The notes beneath the pieces were generated by a model. The model did no database searches. It was given only the letters and a program-made list of their open reading frames with translations, and was not told the origin of the DNA. A stretch of 64,000 nucleotides of DNA, taken from positions 124,001 to 188,000 of the forward strand of contig CACHEF010000001.1 of the NCBI GenBank assembly GCA_902578775.1, written 5' to 3'. This stretch comes from an uncultured Pelagibacteraceae bacterium (GTDB lineage: Bacteria > Pseudomonadota > Alphaproteobacteria > Pelagibacterales > Pelagibacteraceae). Made by a program: the position numbers and the translations under genes. Shown here one piece after another: positions 8,707 to 16,539 of the stretch (positions are counted from its first letter, which is position 1; every line of letters starts with the position of its first letter).

Positions 8707-9924
8707 CTATACTACAGTAATATTTACGCTATGATCTTTCCAACCATTGTGAGCATATCCTCTTCTGTTTTCCATTCTAAGCTCTGGCTGTTTATCGGCT
8801 CCATTAGAGGCCAAGCTAGCAATATTATATGTCCCAGCACTTAGAGTTGTCTCTAAAACAAATTGCCTCCAAGCAAATTTTCCTAAATTAGGACCTATGA
8901 ACTTTGCTTTCTTCCAGCTGCTTCCACCATCAACAGATACTTTAACACTTCTTATTTTTTTAGTTCCACCCATAGCTACACCAACTATTTGAACTTTACC
9001 TGCTTTTACAGTTCCAGTTTCATCAGTAGGTCTTGTTATCCATGATTTTACGGGCATCTCCCAGCAAGAAGGATATTGAGATCCTTTTTTTCCTATTGGG
9101 GAAATTCTGTAACTTTTTTTCATATATTTAACTGATGATTGCTCGGCAGTAAAAGCTACTTTTCCTAAATGTTTAACATTGTTTATTCCAAAATACCCTG
9201 GTGTAACCATTCTTAGTGGCCCACCATGTGCATTAGGTAATGGAACCCCATTCATTTCCCATGCAAGCATAGCATCTTTGTAAACTTTTTTAGGAACCGA
9301 TCTGGCAATCATTGCTTTTTTTGGATCTAAACCTGTCGGTACATGATCAACTCCTTCTGAAGTCATATAAACAGCTCCTCCACTAATACCTCCACAAGCA
9401 TCAACAACTGTTTTCATTGGTACTCCAGTCCAAAGAACGCATGCTGCTGCACCTGTTTTCCATTGTGATCCTCTAGGCTTATGTTCAAAAAATCCTCTTC
9501 CATTTCCAGAACACTGTAAAATTGTTGCCATTGTTTCATGGCCTAATTTTTGAAGTTGAGCCAATGTGAAAGTTTGTGGATTTTTTACTCCTTCTATAGA
9601 AACTTTCCATTTTTTTCTATCACCAATTTGTGCGTCAGTCATTGTTGGCATATTATTTCTGATATAAATATTTCTATTTGGAGTAACTAAACTTTCACCT
9701 ATAGCACTTCTATGAGTCTCAATTCCTTTATCAGAATGTACAATTAAAGCATCCCTGTCTTTCCAACTTATAAAATTTGGTAATCCTTTTTTACCCTCAG
9801 AATGATTGGCATTAGCAATCGTAATTGGAACAACAGAAGCTGTTGCTGCAATTCCAGCTAGTGTAGCAGTTCCCGTTAAAAAATTTCTTCTGTTTAAGTT
9901 TAGTTTAGTTTTATTTTTGCTCAT
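8707..9924 (-). CDS. Periplasmic sulfite dehydrogenase, molybdopterin subunit (SorA/SoxC-like)
   Basis: The 405-aa protein has a Tat signal (NRRNFLTGTATLAG, residues 11-24). A sulfite-oxidase-type molybdopterin domain follows, with the molybdenum-coordinating Cys138 in ATILQCSGNGRG, and the C-terminal third is a dimerisation domain (from about residue 290). It oxidises sulfite to sulfate in the periplasm and passes electrons to a cytochrome. The downstream cytochrome c and pseudoazurin genes, and the divergent moa genes that make the cofactor, support this. SoxC would need a soxD partner and other sox genes, none of which are here, so a SorA-like role is preferred. Confidence 0.85.
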   Translation of the reverse strand: MSKNKTKLNLNRRNFLTGTATLAGIAATASVVPITIANANHSEGKKGLPNFISWKDRDALIVHSDKGIETHRSAIGESLVTPNRNIYIRNNMPTMTDAQIGDRKKWKVSIEGVKNPQTFTLAQLQKLGHETMATILQCSGNGRGFFEHKPRGSQWKTGAAACVLWTGVPMKTVVDACGGISGGAVYMTSEGVDHVPTGLDPKKAMIARSVPKKVYKDAMLAWEMNGVPLPNAHGGPLRMVTPGYFGINNVKHLGKVAFTAEQSSVKYMKKSYRISPIGKKGSQYPSCWEMPVKSWITRPTDETGTVKAGKVQIVGVAMGGTKKIRSVKVSVDGGSSWKKAKFIGPNLGKFAWRQFVLETTLSAGTYNIASLASNGADKQPELRMENRRGYAHNGWKDHSVNITVV

Positions 9925-10071
9925 ATAGTTCCTCCAATAGTAAGTTTAATATATCAAAAACAAAAGACAGATAAAATATAAAAAAAAAATTACAATTTTT
10001 AGTTGAATAAATAATCTTTTATTCAAGTAATTATAATTTATTAATTAACTATTCTAGTATAAGTTTATTTA

Positions 10072-11064
10072 ATGCAGCATCTGGAAGATAGCTTCGGTAG
10101 AAAATTTCCATATATAAGAATGTCAATTACTGAAGTTTGTAATTTTAAATGCGGTTATTGTTTGCCCAACGGCTATATGGCAGACAAAAGTGATAATAGA
10201 AAATTTTTACATATTGATGAGATAAGACGTTTAGCAAAAGGATTTTCAGAATTAGGAGTGCAAAAAATTAGACTAACTGGAGGGGAACCAACAGTGAGAA
10301 AAGATTTTTTTGAAATATTAAAAATTTTAAAGAATGAAACAACTATAAAAAAAGTTGTTATTACAACTAATGGATATCATCTAGATCAAAAGGCAAAGTT
10401 ACTAATAGATAGTGGCCTAGATGGCATTAACATCAGTATTGATAGTTTAGATAGAGAAATATTTAAAAATATAACTAAACATGACAGGTTACCTGAAATT
10501 CTTAAAGGAATTCAAGTTTTACAAGATTTAGGTTTCGAAAATATAAAAATAAATGCCGTCCTTTTAAATGGAATAAATGCATCCTCTAAAGACTTTAATG
10601 CTTGGTCAGATTTCATAAAAAAAAACAAAGTCAATTTTAGATATATAGAATTAATGCAAACAGGTGACAATCTTGATTACTTTAACAAGTACCATATTTC
10701 ATCCAAAGTGTTTAAAAGTTATTTAAACGAAAATAATTGGATCTATCAAACACAAGGTTTAGATGCTGGTCCTGCACTTAATTATATAAATCCAGACTAC
10801 AAAGGTAAATTTGGAATTATAGCTCCATATTCTAAAGATTTTTGTAAGTCTTGTAATCGTTTAAGAATCACGTCTAAAGGAGATTTAAGACTTTGTTTAT
10901 TTGGAAATACAGGAATAAGTATAAGACACCTGCTCCAGAGAGATGATCAAACTGAGGAGCTAAAAGATCTTATACTAGGTCAAATGAGATTTAAAAAAGA
11001 GTCTCATTATCTTGAGCTAGGAGAAACAGGTTTAACTAAAAATTTATCTAAGACCGGTGGTTAA
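10072..11064 (+). CDS. moaA: GTP 3',8-cyclase (molybdenum cofactor synthesis)
   Basis: The 330-aa radical SAM enzyme has the cluster motif CNFKCGYC (Cys23, Cys27, Cys30) and the second cluster ligands Cys258, Cys261 and Cys275. It ends in GG, the C-terminal dipeptide that MoaA needs for activity. It converts GTP to 3',8-cyclo-GTP, the first step of molybdopterin synthesis. It leads moaC, a thioesterase, moaD and moaE. It is divergent from the molybdoenzyme sulfite dehydrogenase, with 147 bases between the starts that must hold both promoters. Confidence 0.96.
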   Translation: MQHLEDSFGRKFPYIRMSITEVCNFKCGYCLPNGYMADKSDNRKFLHIDEIRRLAKGFSELGVQKIRLTGGEPTVRKDFFEILKILKNETTIKKVVITTNGYHLDQKAKLLIDSGLDGINISIDSLDREIFKNITKHDRLPEILKGIQVLQDLGFENIKINAVLLNGINASSKDFNAWSDFIKKNKVNFRYIELMQTGDNLDYFNKYHISSKVFKSYLNENNWIYQTQGLDAGPALNYINPDYKGKFGIIAPYSKDFCKSCNRLRITSKGDLRLCLFGNTGISIRHLLQRDDQTEELKDLILGQMRFKKESHYLELGETGLTKNLSKTGG

Positions 11065-11610
11065 ATGAAAAATTTAAAGATTATAAATCAAGAGGACTTA
11101 AAAGACTGGGCAAAAGAAGTTTTCAAAAAAAATTCATTTAATATGGTAGATGTTTCATCAAAAAAAGAAACATTCAGAAGAGCATTGGCTTCAGGAAAAA
11201 TTTATGTTGGTAAAGAAGTATTTGATTTAATTAAAAATAAAAAAATGCCAAAAGGTGATCCAATTACTTTAGCAGAAGTATCAGCTGTCCTTGGAGTTAA
11301 AAAAACTAGTGAACTAATACCTTTATGTCACCCACTTCCAATTGATCATACAGCAACAAAAATTATTATGAATGAATTAGATAATTCATTAGAAGTTTTT
11401 TGTGTAGTGTCAGCTGTTACAAAAACTGGTGTAGAGATGGAGGCTATAATGGGTGTTAATGCAGCATTAATAACTATTTATGATTTAAGCAAGATAATCA
11501 ATCCACATCTTAAAATTGATAATGTTAGATTATTAATTAAAGAAGGTGGTAAAAGTGGTTTATGGACTAATCCTGATGGATTACCTGAGTTTTTAAAAAA
11601 TATTTTTTAA
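11065..11610 (+). CDS. moaC: Cyclic pyranopterin monophosphate synthase
   Basis: The 181-aa protein has the MoaC blocks MVDVSSK, SELIPLCHPLPIDHTA and VSAVTKTGVEMEAIMGVNAAL. It rearranges 3',8-cyclo-GTP to cyclic pyranopterin monophosphate. It starts immediately after the moaA stop. It is about 20 residues longer than usual at the N-terminus. An internal ATG at 11143 starts exactly at MVDVS, but canonical MoaC also has residues before this point, so the first ATG is kept. Confidence 0.94.
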   Translation: MKNLKIINQEDLKDWAKEVFKKNSFNMVDVSSKKETFRRALASGKIYVGKEVFDLIKNKKMPKGDPITLAEVSAVLGVKKTSELIPLCHPLPIDHTATKIIMNELDNSLEVFCVVSAVTKTGVEMEAIMGVNAALITIYDLSKIINPHLKIDNVRLLIKEGGKSGLWTNPDGLPEFLKNIF

Positions 11611-11618
11611 TTTTCTTC

Positions 11619-12089
11619 ATGTCAATTTACCTAAGTTCCCAGAAAGTAATTAAAGATTGGATTGATTATAACAATCACATGAATGTTTCCTATTACTTAT
11701 TAATGTTTGATTTATATGGAGCAGAGACCTTAAATAATATTTTTAAGATGGGAGAACACTCTGCTAAGACCACTGGAATGAGTACAATGGTTGTTGAAAC
11801 TAATATAACATATGATGGAGAACTTAAACTTGATGATAAAGTCGATATAAATTTAACTTACTTCGATCACGATAAAAAACGTCTCCAATATAAGATGGAG
11901 ATGATCCATAAAACTAAAAACTACTTAGCTTCAACAATAGAAGTCTTAGCTCTTTATGTTAACCTCAAAACTAGAAAAGTATCAGAATTTGAGAATGAGA
12001 AAGTCCAAATTATGGATAATTTTATAAATGAAAATAAGATAAAATTTAAAAATGATAATCTTAAATTCTCATCTAAGTTAAAGAAATGA
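11619..12089 (+). CDS. Hotdog-fold acyl-CoA thioesterase
   Basis: The 156-aa protein shows the 4HBT hotdog pattern, with DWIDYNNHMNVSYYLLMFD near residues 14-32 holding the conserved Asn-His-Met. A TNITYDGELKLDDKVDI strand pair follows. The DYNNHMN motif resembles betainyl-CoA/dehydrocarnitine-type thioesterases. It lies between moaC and moaD, 8 bases after moaC, and overlaps moaD by 4 bases. It is therefore co-transcribed with cofactor genes although its likely reaction (acyl-CoA hydrolysis) is unrelated. The substrate is unknown. Confidence 0.8.
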   Translation: MSIYLSSQKVIKDWIDYNNHMNVSYYLLMFDLYGAETLNNIFKMGEHSAKTTGMSTMVVETNITYDGELKLDDKVDINLTYFDHDKKRLQYKMEMIHKTKNYLASTIEVLALYVNLKTRKVSEFENEKVQIMDNFINENKIKFKNDNLKFSSKLKK

Positions 12090-12355
12090 AAATTAAATTA
12101 GAGTTATTCGGTTCCAGTAGAGATTTTAGTGATGGAGACCACTTGGAGCTTGAAGTTAAAGATAAAGCGTCTGTAGATGATTTAAGAAATGAGATTATTA
12201 AACATATAGATAAAAATTTTGAAGGAAATGAAGCTTTTATTAAAATTGTAAAATCATCAGCTTTTTGTTCTGAAAATAATGAAATTATAAGCGACAATTA
12301 TAAAATCACAAAAGATCAAAAGATTGGTATTATACCTCCAATTGGAGGGGGTTAA
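12086..12355 (+). CDS. moaD: Molybdopterin synthase, small subunit (sulfur carrier)
   Basis: The 89-aa ubiquitin-like protein ends in PPIGGG, so it has the terminal Gly-Gly that becomes a thiocarboxylate. It supplies sulfur to MoaE for the dithiolene of molybdopterin. The start overlaps the thioesterase stop (ATGA), and its own stop overlaps the moaE start by one base. The order moaD-moaE is the standard one. Confidence 0.9.
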   Translation: MKIKLELFGSSRDFSDGDHLELEVKDKASVDDLRNEIIKHIDKNFEGNEAFIKIVKSSAFCSENNEIISDNYKITKDQKIGIIPPIGGG

Positions 12356-12801
12356 TGCTTCATACAAAAATAGTAGACTCTAAAAAAGAAAAGATACTTA
12401 CTTCAAATGCAGAAAAATTTATTAAAGATTCTAAGTTTGGGGCATCTATATATTTTTTAGGCACTGTCAGAAATATAAATGATAATAAAACAGTAAAGGG
12501 AATTACTTATGACAGTCATGATGAAATGGTGATCAAAAGTTTTGAGGAAATTTATAATGAAGCAGATCAAAAGCTAGATATTAAAAAGAAAGCTGTATTT
12601 ATCGAACATGCTAAAGGTCATTTAAAGTTAGGTGAGATTAGCATCATTATTGCAGTCGCTTGTAAACATCGTGATCAAGCATATGTACTATCAAGGTATA
12701 TAATTGAAGAAATAAAAAAAAGATCTCCAATTTGGAAAAAAGAGCACTACGAAAAAGAAGAAAGTGAATGGTTAAAAGGAAATCCTATCTCAAGCACCTA
12801 A
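12355..12801 (+). CDS. moaE: Molybdopterin synthase, catalytic subunit
   Basis: The 148-aa protein has the MoaE motifs FLGTVRNINDNKTVKGITYD and the catalytic lysine block RSPIWKKEHY. It inserts two sulfurs from MoaD into the precursor to give molybdopterin. It is the last gene of the moa cluster. Its 3' end overlaps the convergent metallo-beta-lactamase gene by 12 bases. Confidence 0.94.
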   Translation: MLHTKIVDSKKEKILTSNAEKFIKDSKFGASIYFLGTVRNINDNKTVKGITYDSHDEMVIKSFEEIYNEADQKLDIKKKAVFIEHAKGHLKLGEISIIIAVACKHRDQAYVLSRYIIEEIKKRSPIWKKEHYEKEESEWLKGNPISST

Positions 12802-13470
12802 TTTTAAATTTTTAGAAATATTTTCTTCTATTGATATTGGTTTTTTTAGATTTAAATTATTCATTATTTCAATATATTGATCAACACTTTCAACTTGTAG
12901 CCTAGGATTATATTTTTTTTCTTTTCCAATTGTACTAAACTTTTCACCTTTGTAGTCATGTGCAGGGTAGAGTAAAGTTTCATCAGGTAATTTTAAAAGT
13001 TTATTGAATATTGAGTTATAAGCATCTTTTGAATTTCCATTTTGGAAATCTGTCCTTCCTGTACCATTAATTAATAATGTATCTCCGGAAAATAGATAGT
13101 TATCCATCAAAAAACTAAAACTGTCTGATGTGTGACCAGGTGTATACATTGCTCTAATTTTTAAATTTTCTAAATTAATAAATTCATCATCTTTTACTTT
13201 AATTTCTACAGCATCTGTAGGTGTATGATTACCCATTATTGTTACACATTTTGTAATATCTTTAAGTTTAGCCGCGCCTGTTACATGGTCAGCATGTATG
13301 TGAGTATCAATCACTTTTACTAATCTTAAATCTAGCCCATTGAGTAAATTAATATATTCATCAACATTTTCTATAACTGGATCAATAATTAATGCCTCTC
13401 TTCCTTTGCCTGATGAAATTAAGTAGGTGTAAGTAGAAGACTTTGTATCGAATAATTGTTTAAAGATCAT
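12790..13470 (-). CDS. ETHE1-like persulfide dioxygenase (metallo-beta-lactamase fold)
   Basis: The 226-aa protein has the metal motif THIHADH at residues 56-62 (His57, His59, Asp61, His62), His113 in PGHTSDS and Asp130. The TGRTDFQ element at 138-143 is characteristic of ETHE1-type persulfide dioxygenases rather than glyoxalase II. These use mononuclear iron to oxidise glutathione persulfide to sulfite. Release of sulfite would link it to the sulfite dehydrogenase at 8.7-9.9 kb. The stop lies within the 3' end of moaE on the other strand. Confidence 0.78.
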   Translation of the reverse strand: MIFKQLFDTKSSTYTYLISSGKGREALIIDPVIENVDEYINLLNGLDLRLVKVIDTHIHADHVTGAAKLKDITKCVTIMGNHTPTDAVEIKVKDDEFINLENLKIRAMYTPGHTSDSFSFLMDNYLFSGDTLLINGTGRTDFQNGNSKDAYNSIFNKLLKLPDETLLYPAHDYKGEKFSTIGKEKKYNPRLQVESVDQYIEIMNNLNLKKPISIEENISKNLKLGA

Positions 13471-13540
13471 TTTATTACATTAGCATATTAATACAAATTG
13501 ACCCATTGTTAAAACATTTTTAAGTATTAATTAATTATGA

Positions 13541-14044
13541 ATGAAAATGTTTAAAATTTTATTTGTAATCATACTTTTAAATTCAGTTGCTTACGCAGAC
13601 AAAAATATGAAGATTGGTTCTAAAGGTAAAAAAAATGAGGTAACTCGTATAATAAAAGTCATTATGTATGACAACTATTATGAGCCAAATTTTTTTCAAA
13701 TTAAGTCAGGAGAAACAATAAAATTTGAAGTTGAAAATGCAGGTATGCTAGTGCACGAATTTAATATTGCTAATAAGATGATGCATATGAAACATCAACC
13801 GGAAATGCAAAAAATGGTTGAAAATGAAATTCTTTTAGCTGATTCAATTGATAAAGAAAAAATGAAAAAAATGGCAAAAATGGATAAAGCTATGGGTCAC
13901 TCTCATAGTAATAGTGTGTTATTAGAACCTAAACAAAAAGGGGAAATCATTTGGAAATTTGATAATGCAGTAAACATTGAAGTGGCTTGCAACGTTCCTG
14001 GTCATTATCAAGTTGGAATGATTGCTAAAGTTGATATAAATTAA
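13541..14044 (+). CDS. Met/His-rich periplasmic cupredoxin-like copper protein
   Basis: The 167-aa protein has a signal peptide (about 1-19) and a plastocyanin-like fold: MYDNYYEPNFFQIKSGETI, then VHEFNI with a candidate His ligand and ACNVPGHYQVGM with Cys-His-Met near the C-terminus. Between them is an insertion of about 60 residues rich in Met, His and Lys (MMHMKHQPEMQKM, MKKMAKMDKAMGHSHS). Such an insertion could bind extra copper. The next gene (DUF4396) starts 4 bases downstream, so the two may form a copper-handling pair. The role is inferred. Confidence 0.75.
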   Translation: MKMFKILFVIILLNSVAYADKNMKIGSKGKKNEVTRIIKVIMYDNYYEPNFFQIKSGETIKFEVENAGMLVHEFNIANKMMHMKHQPEMQKMVENEILLADSIDKEKMKKMAKMDKAMGHSHSNSVLLEPKQKGEIIWKFDNAVNIEVACNVPGHYQVGMIAKVDIN

Positions 14045-14048
14045 CTTA

Positions 14049-14495
14049 ATGGATACTATAGCAGATGCCAATTTTCATTGGTCATGTAAACATACTTGGA
14101 AGAGAAGTGCTAAAAATACGGGATGGTGTTTATTGGGTTGTGCAATCGGAGATCTGGGAACAATCCTCTTTTTTCAGCTAACAAAAATTGCATTTCCTAT
14201 ATTGGGAATAATGATTTTAGCTATTATCAATGGTTTAATTACGAGTATTATTTTAGAAACAATAGTATTAATGAAACAAAATTTTAATTTTTCAAAAGCT
14301 TTTAAGACTGCAATTGGGATGAGTTTTATATCGATGATTAGTATGGAAGTTGCAATGAATTTAACAGATTATTTTTTAACTGGTGGTGCAATTTTAAACT
14401 GGTGGGTTGTGCCAATTATGTTGCTAGTAGGTTTTTTGACACCATGGCCTTACAATTATTGGCGATTGAAAAAATTTAATATTACGTGTCATTAA
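14049..14495 (+). CDS. DUF4396 integral membrane protein
   Basis: The 148-aa protein has about four hydrophobic helices and the N-terminal block HWSCKHTWKRSAKNTGWC, with a His and Cys pair. I recognise this as the DUF4396 type. It follows the Met-rich cupredoxin by 4 bases and overlaps the methyltransferase start by 10 bases. Family members often sit with copper proteins, so a metal-related membrane role is plausible but unproven. Confidence 0.65.
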   Translation: MDTIADANFHWSCKHTWKRSAKNTGWCLLGCAIGDLGTILFFQLTKIAFPILGIMILAIINGLITSIILETIVLMKQNFNFSKAFKTAIGMSFISMISMEVAMNLTDYFLTGGAILNWWVVPIMLLVGFLTPWPYNYWRLKKFNITCH

Positions 14496-15196
14496 AAAAT
14501 TGGGATAATCGAACCTGGCTATCATCAAAAAAATATATTTTATCTTTTAATAAGTTCTTAACAAAATCTAGCAATCTTAATTCTAACTCTAAAATTTTAG
14601 ATATCGGATGTGGCCGAGGAAAAATCGTAGGATCCTTAAGTTCAAAGTTAAAATTAAATTCAAAACCTATTGGTATAGATATAGTTAACCATAAAGATAA
14701 AGATAAAAGAATAAACTTTAAAAATATCGGAGCACTAACTTTTTTATCTAAAAATAAGATTAAATTTGATCTTGTTTTGATAAAGCAAACTATACATTTG
14801 TTAAAATTTAATCAGATTAAGATTTTACTAAGCCAATTAAAAAAAAACTTAAATCCGAATGGGAAAATTTTTATACTTACTCTCAATCCTAATAAAAATG
14901 AAATACCTAATTTTAAATTAATGAAAAATAAATTATCAAAATCTTTAGCTAAAGATAAAAGAATTTTAAGACATATATTAGAATTATATCCAAAAAGTAT
15001 TTTAAAAAAATTCTCATTCAAGGTAAAAATAAGTAAAAGAAAATATAATGATATGATTTTAAATAGATATATCTCAATACTTATTAATTTAAGTAAAAAG
15101 CAAATTTTTCAGGGAATCAAAGAAATTAATTTGAAATATCAAAAAAATATTAATTTTAACGACAAATTAATTTGTATAATTATTAAAAATAATTAA
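14486..15196 (+). CDS. Class I SAM-dependent methyltransferase, substrate unknown
   Basis: The 236-aa protein has the SAM-binding motif ILDIGCGRGKIVG near residues 37-49 and LVLIKQTIHLL as motif IV, fitting a Rossmann-fold methyltransferase. It is very lysine- and asparagine-rich, which follows local AT bias. The start is a GTG at 14486 that overlaps the DUF4396 stop. The start was chosen because the following residues (SLKNWDNRTWLSS) look structured. The substrate cannot be told from the sequence. Confidence 0.72.
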   Translation: MSLKNWDNRTWLSSKKYILSFNKFLTKSSNLNSNSKILDIGCGRGKIVGSLSSKLKLNSKPIGIDIVNHKDKDKRINFKNIGALTFLSKNKIKFDLVLIKQTIHLLKFNQIKILLSQLKKNLNPNGKIFILTLNPNKNEIPNFKLMKNKLSKSLAKDKRILRHILELYPKSILKKFSFKVKISKRKYNDMILNRYISILINLSKKQIFQGIKEINLKYQKNINFNDKLICIIIKNN

Positions 15197-15206
15197 AAGG
15201 AATATA

Positions 15207-15617
15207 ATGAACAATTTATTTGTAAAATTCGACAATTTTTTTTCAAATTTTGAAGCTCTTGGCTCTCTCTTTTTTAGACTTGCTGTCGGAAGCGCATTTA
15301 TCATTTATGGATATGGTAAGTTTCCATTGCCACCAGAAGGTCTCATAGAATATTTTAGTTTACCACCATTTCTCGCAAGTTTAGTGGCTATATCTGAACT
15401 AACTACTGGGATTGTTTTGATAATTTCACATTTTATCAAAAATTCTCTAGGAAATATTTTAACCAGATTAGCTGGTTTAAATATAATTATTCTGATGGTG
15501 TGTATATTTGCTGTAGCTCATAGAGACTGGTTTATAACAAAGCAACTTTTCACTAGCATTCAAATTTTTCTATTAGTTGGTGGTCTATATTTTTTAGTGA
15601 AAGGAAATAAAATATAA
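15207..15617 (+). CDS. DoxX-family membrane protein
   Basis: The 136-aa protein has the DoxX hallmark LFFRLAVGSAFIIYGYGKF near residues 21-39 and four hydrophobic helices. A good ribosome-binding site (AAAAGGA) lies just upstream of the ATG at 15207. DoxX-family proteins are small inner-membrane proteins linked to sulfur or redox processes in some species. Here the function is unknown. It is the last gene before a long non-coding stretch. Confidence 0.78.
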   Translation: MNNLFVKFDNFFSNFEALGSLFFRLAVGSAFIIYGYGKFPLPPEGLIEYFSLPPFLASLVAISELTTGIVLIISHFIKNSLGNILTRLAGLNIIILMVCIFAVAHRDWFITKQLFTSIQIFLLVGGLYFLVKGNKI

Positions 15618-15628
15618 ATAAATATTGA

Positions 15629-15782
15629 GAGGTTCGCTCTTTTAGCAATTGTACCAAAAGAGCTCCTCTTTATAGCCTTTTTGGCGATTAAATCCGAATG
15701 GATTTTAAGTTTTTTTATTTTTAGAAATTTTAAGCTACCCAGCTAAGTGTCAGGTGGCAATAGATACATTATAAAAACCTCC
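15629..15782. other. Structured non-coding region with several hairpins and a possible short leader peptide
   Basis: No normal gene fits 15618-15981. Stem-loops are visible: GCTCTTTT/AAAAGAGC (15636-15643/15656-15663), flanked by GAGG/CCTC, then AAATCC/GGATTT with a GAAT loop (15690-15705), then GCTACC/GGTGGC at about 15734-15758. GAGGTT (15629-15634) can pair with AACCTC (15776-15781) and close the whole region. The last hairpin pairs through a G-U wobble only if + strand RNA is made. On the minus strand, AAGGAGGT precedes an ATG at 15769 opening an 8-codon ORF (MYLLPPDT). It could be a small RNA, a leader or a terminator array. From about 15783 to 15981 I see nothing else. Confidence 0.4.
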
Positions 15783-15981
15783 TTAATAAAACACTAAAAT
15801 TTTTGTAAGTTGTAATCAATAAATTTATTTTTATTTATGTGAAATATAAAACTTGAATACAACCTTTTAGTTTAGTAAATTCTCGGCATCATTTAAAATT
15901 TCCACTAAAGCTTGAATTAAAAATAATTAATAACATTTAATTAAAGTTTACTTAATTATTAAAACTGTATAAAATTTAATT

Positions 15982-16161
15982 ATGAGGTATTTATCTGCAC
16001 TAAGAGATTTAATAATAAGTTTAATAATTTCTACTATAATAATATATGCATTAAACATTGTAGCAGGATTTAAAGGAGCAGATTATACCTTCACCAACGG
16101 AGAAGTATTTATAATCTGGATATTAATGGCTATTTTAGTTAATAGTTGTCTTAAAAGATAA
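15982..16161 (+). CDS. Small two-helix membrane protein, unknown
   Basis: A complete 59-aa ORF codes for MRYLSALRDL, a first hydrophobic helix (about residues 11-30), a polar GFKGADYTFTNGE loop and a second helix (about 41-55), ending NSCLKR. It fits a small inner-membrane protein. The next ORF starts 14 bases downstream. No strong ribosome-binding site is visible. Its reading is supported by the clean helix-loop-helix pattern and by filling an otherwise empty stretch, but not by homology that I can recall. Confidence 0.5.
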   Translation: MRYLSALRDLIISLIISTIIIYALNIVAGFKGADYTFTNGEVFIIWILMAILVNSCLKR

Positions 16162-16175
16162 GCATCAAAATTTGA

Positions 16176-16463
16176 ATGAACAACTCAATTAAAACAGACG
16201 ATGTAATCTTCAATTTTTTTAAGCAAATATGTGATGAAAAAGATGATAAAAAATGTGTAGAGCTTGGAAACAATTGGATTAAAGCTATGGAAAAAAATCT
16301 AAAAAATATGGAGGCAAATTTAGATAAAGAGGATAAAATTAAACATCAAAGTGATATTCAAAATAATCGCAATCATTTAGATAGCCTTAAAGGAAAAAAT
16401 TCGTCTGAGTGGAGAAAATACGCAACTAAATGTATGATTGAAATAATGGATAATAAAGTATAA
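16176..16463 (+). CDS. Small hypothetical protein, charged and helical
   Basis: The 95-aa protein is rich in Lys, Asp, Glu and Asn, without a signal peptide or membrane helix. The central part (residues 33-70) looks like an amphipathic helix or coiled coil. Two cysteines (KQICDEKDDKKCVE) sit near the N-terminus and one near the end. It lies directly before the TPP riboswitch, which starts about 5 bases after the stop. I do not recognise a family. Confidence 0.5.
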   Translation: MNNSIKTDDVIFNFFKQICDEKDDKKCVELGNNWIKAMEKNLKNMEANLDKEDKIKHQSDIQNNRNHLDSLKGKNSSEWRKYATKCMIEIMDNKV

Positions 16464-16467
16464 AAAT

Positions 16468-16539
16468 ATTTTAGGGGTGTCTTAACAGACTGAGATTAAA
16501 CTCTACGAACCTGTCCGGTAATTCAGAAAGGGATAAAAT
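16468..16539 (+). promoter_or_regulatory. TPP (thiamine pyrophosphate) riboswitch, compact form
   Basis: The THI-box core is recognisable: GGGGTG at 16474-16479, CTGAGA at 16490-16495, ACCTG at 16509-16513, CCGGTAAT nearby and AAAGGGA at 16528-16533. A P1 stem can form from ATTTTA (16468-16473) with TAAAAT (16534-16539). That stem would include the first two bases of the start codon at 16538, and the AGGGA that serves as ribosome-binding site lies inside the aptamer. Ligand binding should therefore block translation directly. The element is short, with a reduced P3 arm. Confidence 0.88.

Noticed and set aside
8707..9924. SoxC of a thiosulfate-oxidising Sox system
   Set aside because: No soxA, B, D, X, Y or Z lies nearby, and a single small cytochrome follows, so a SorA-like sulfite dehydrogenase fits better.
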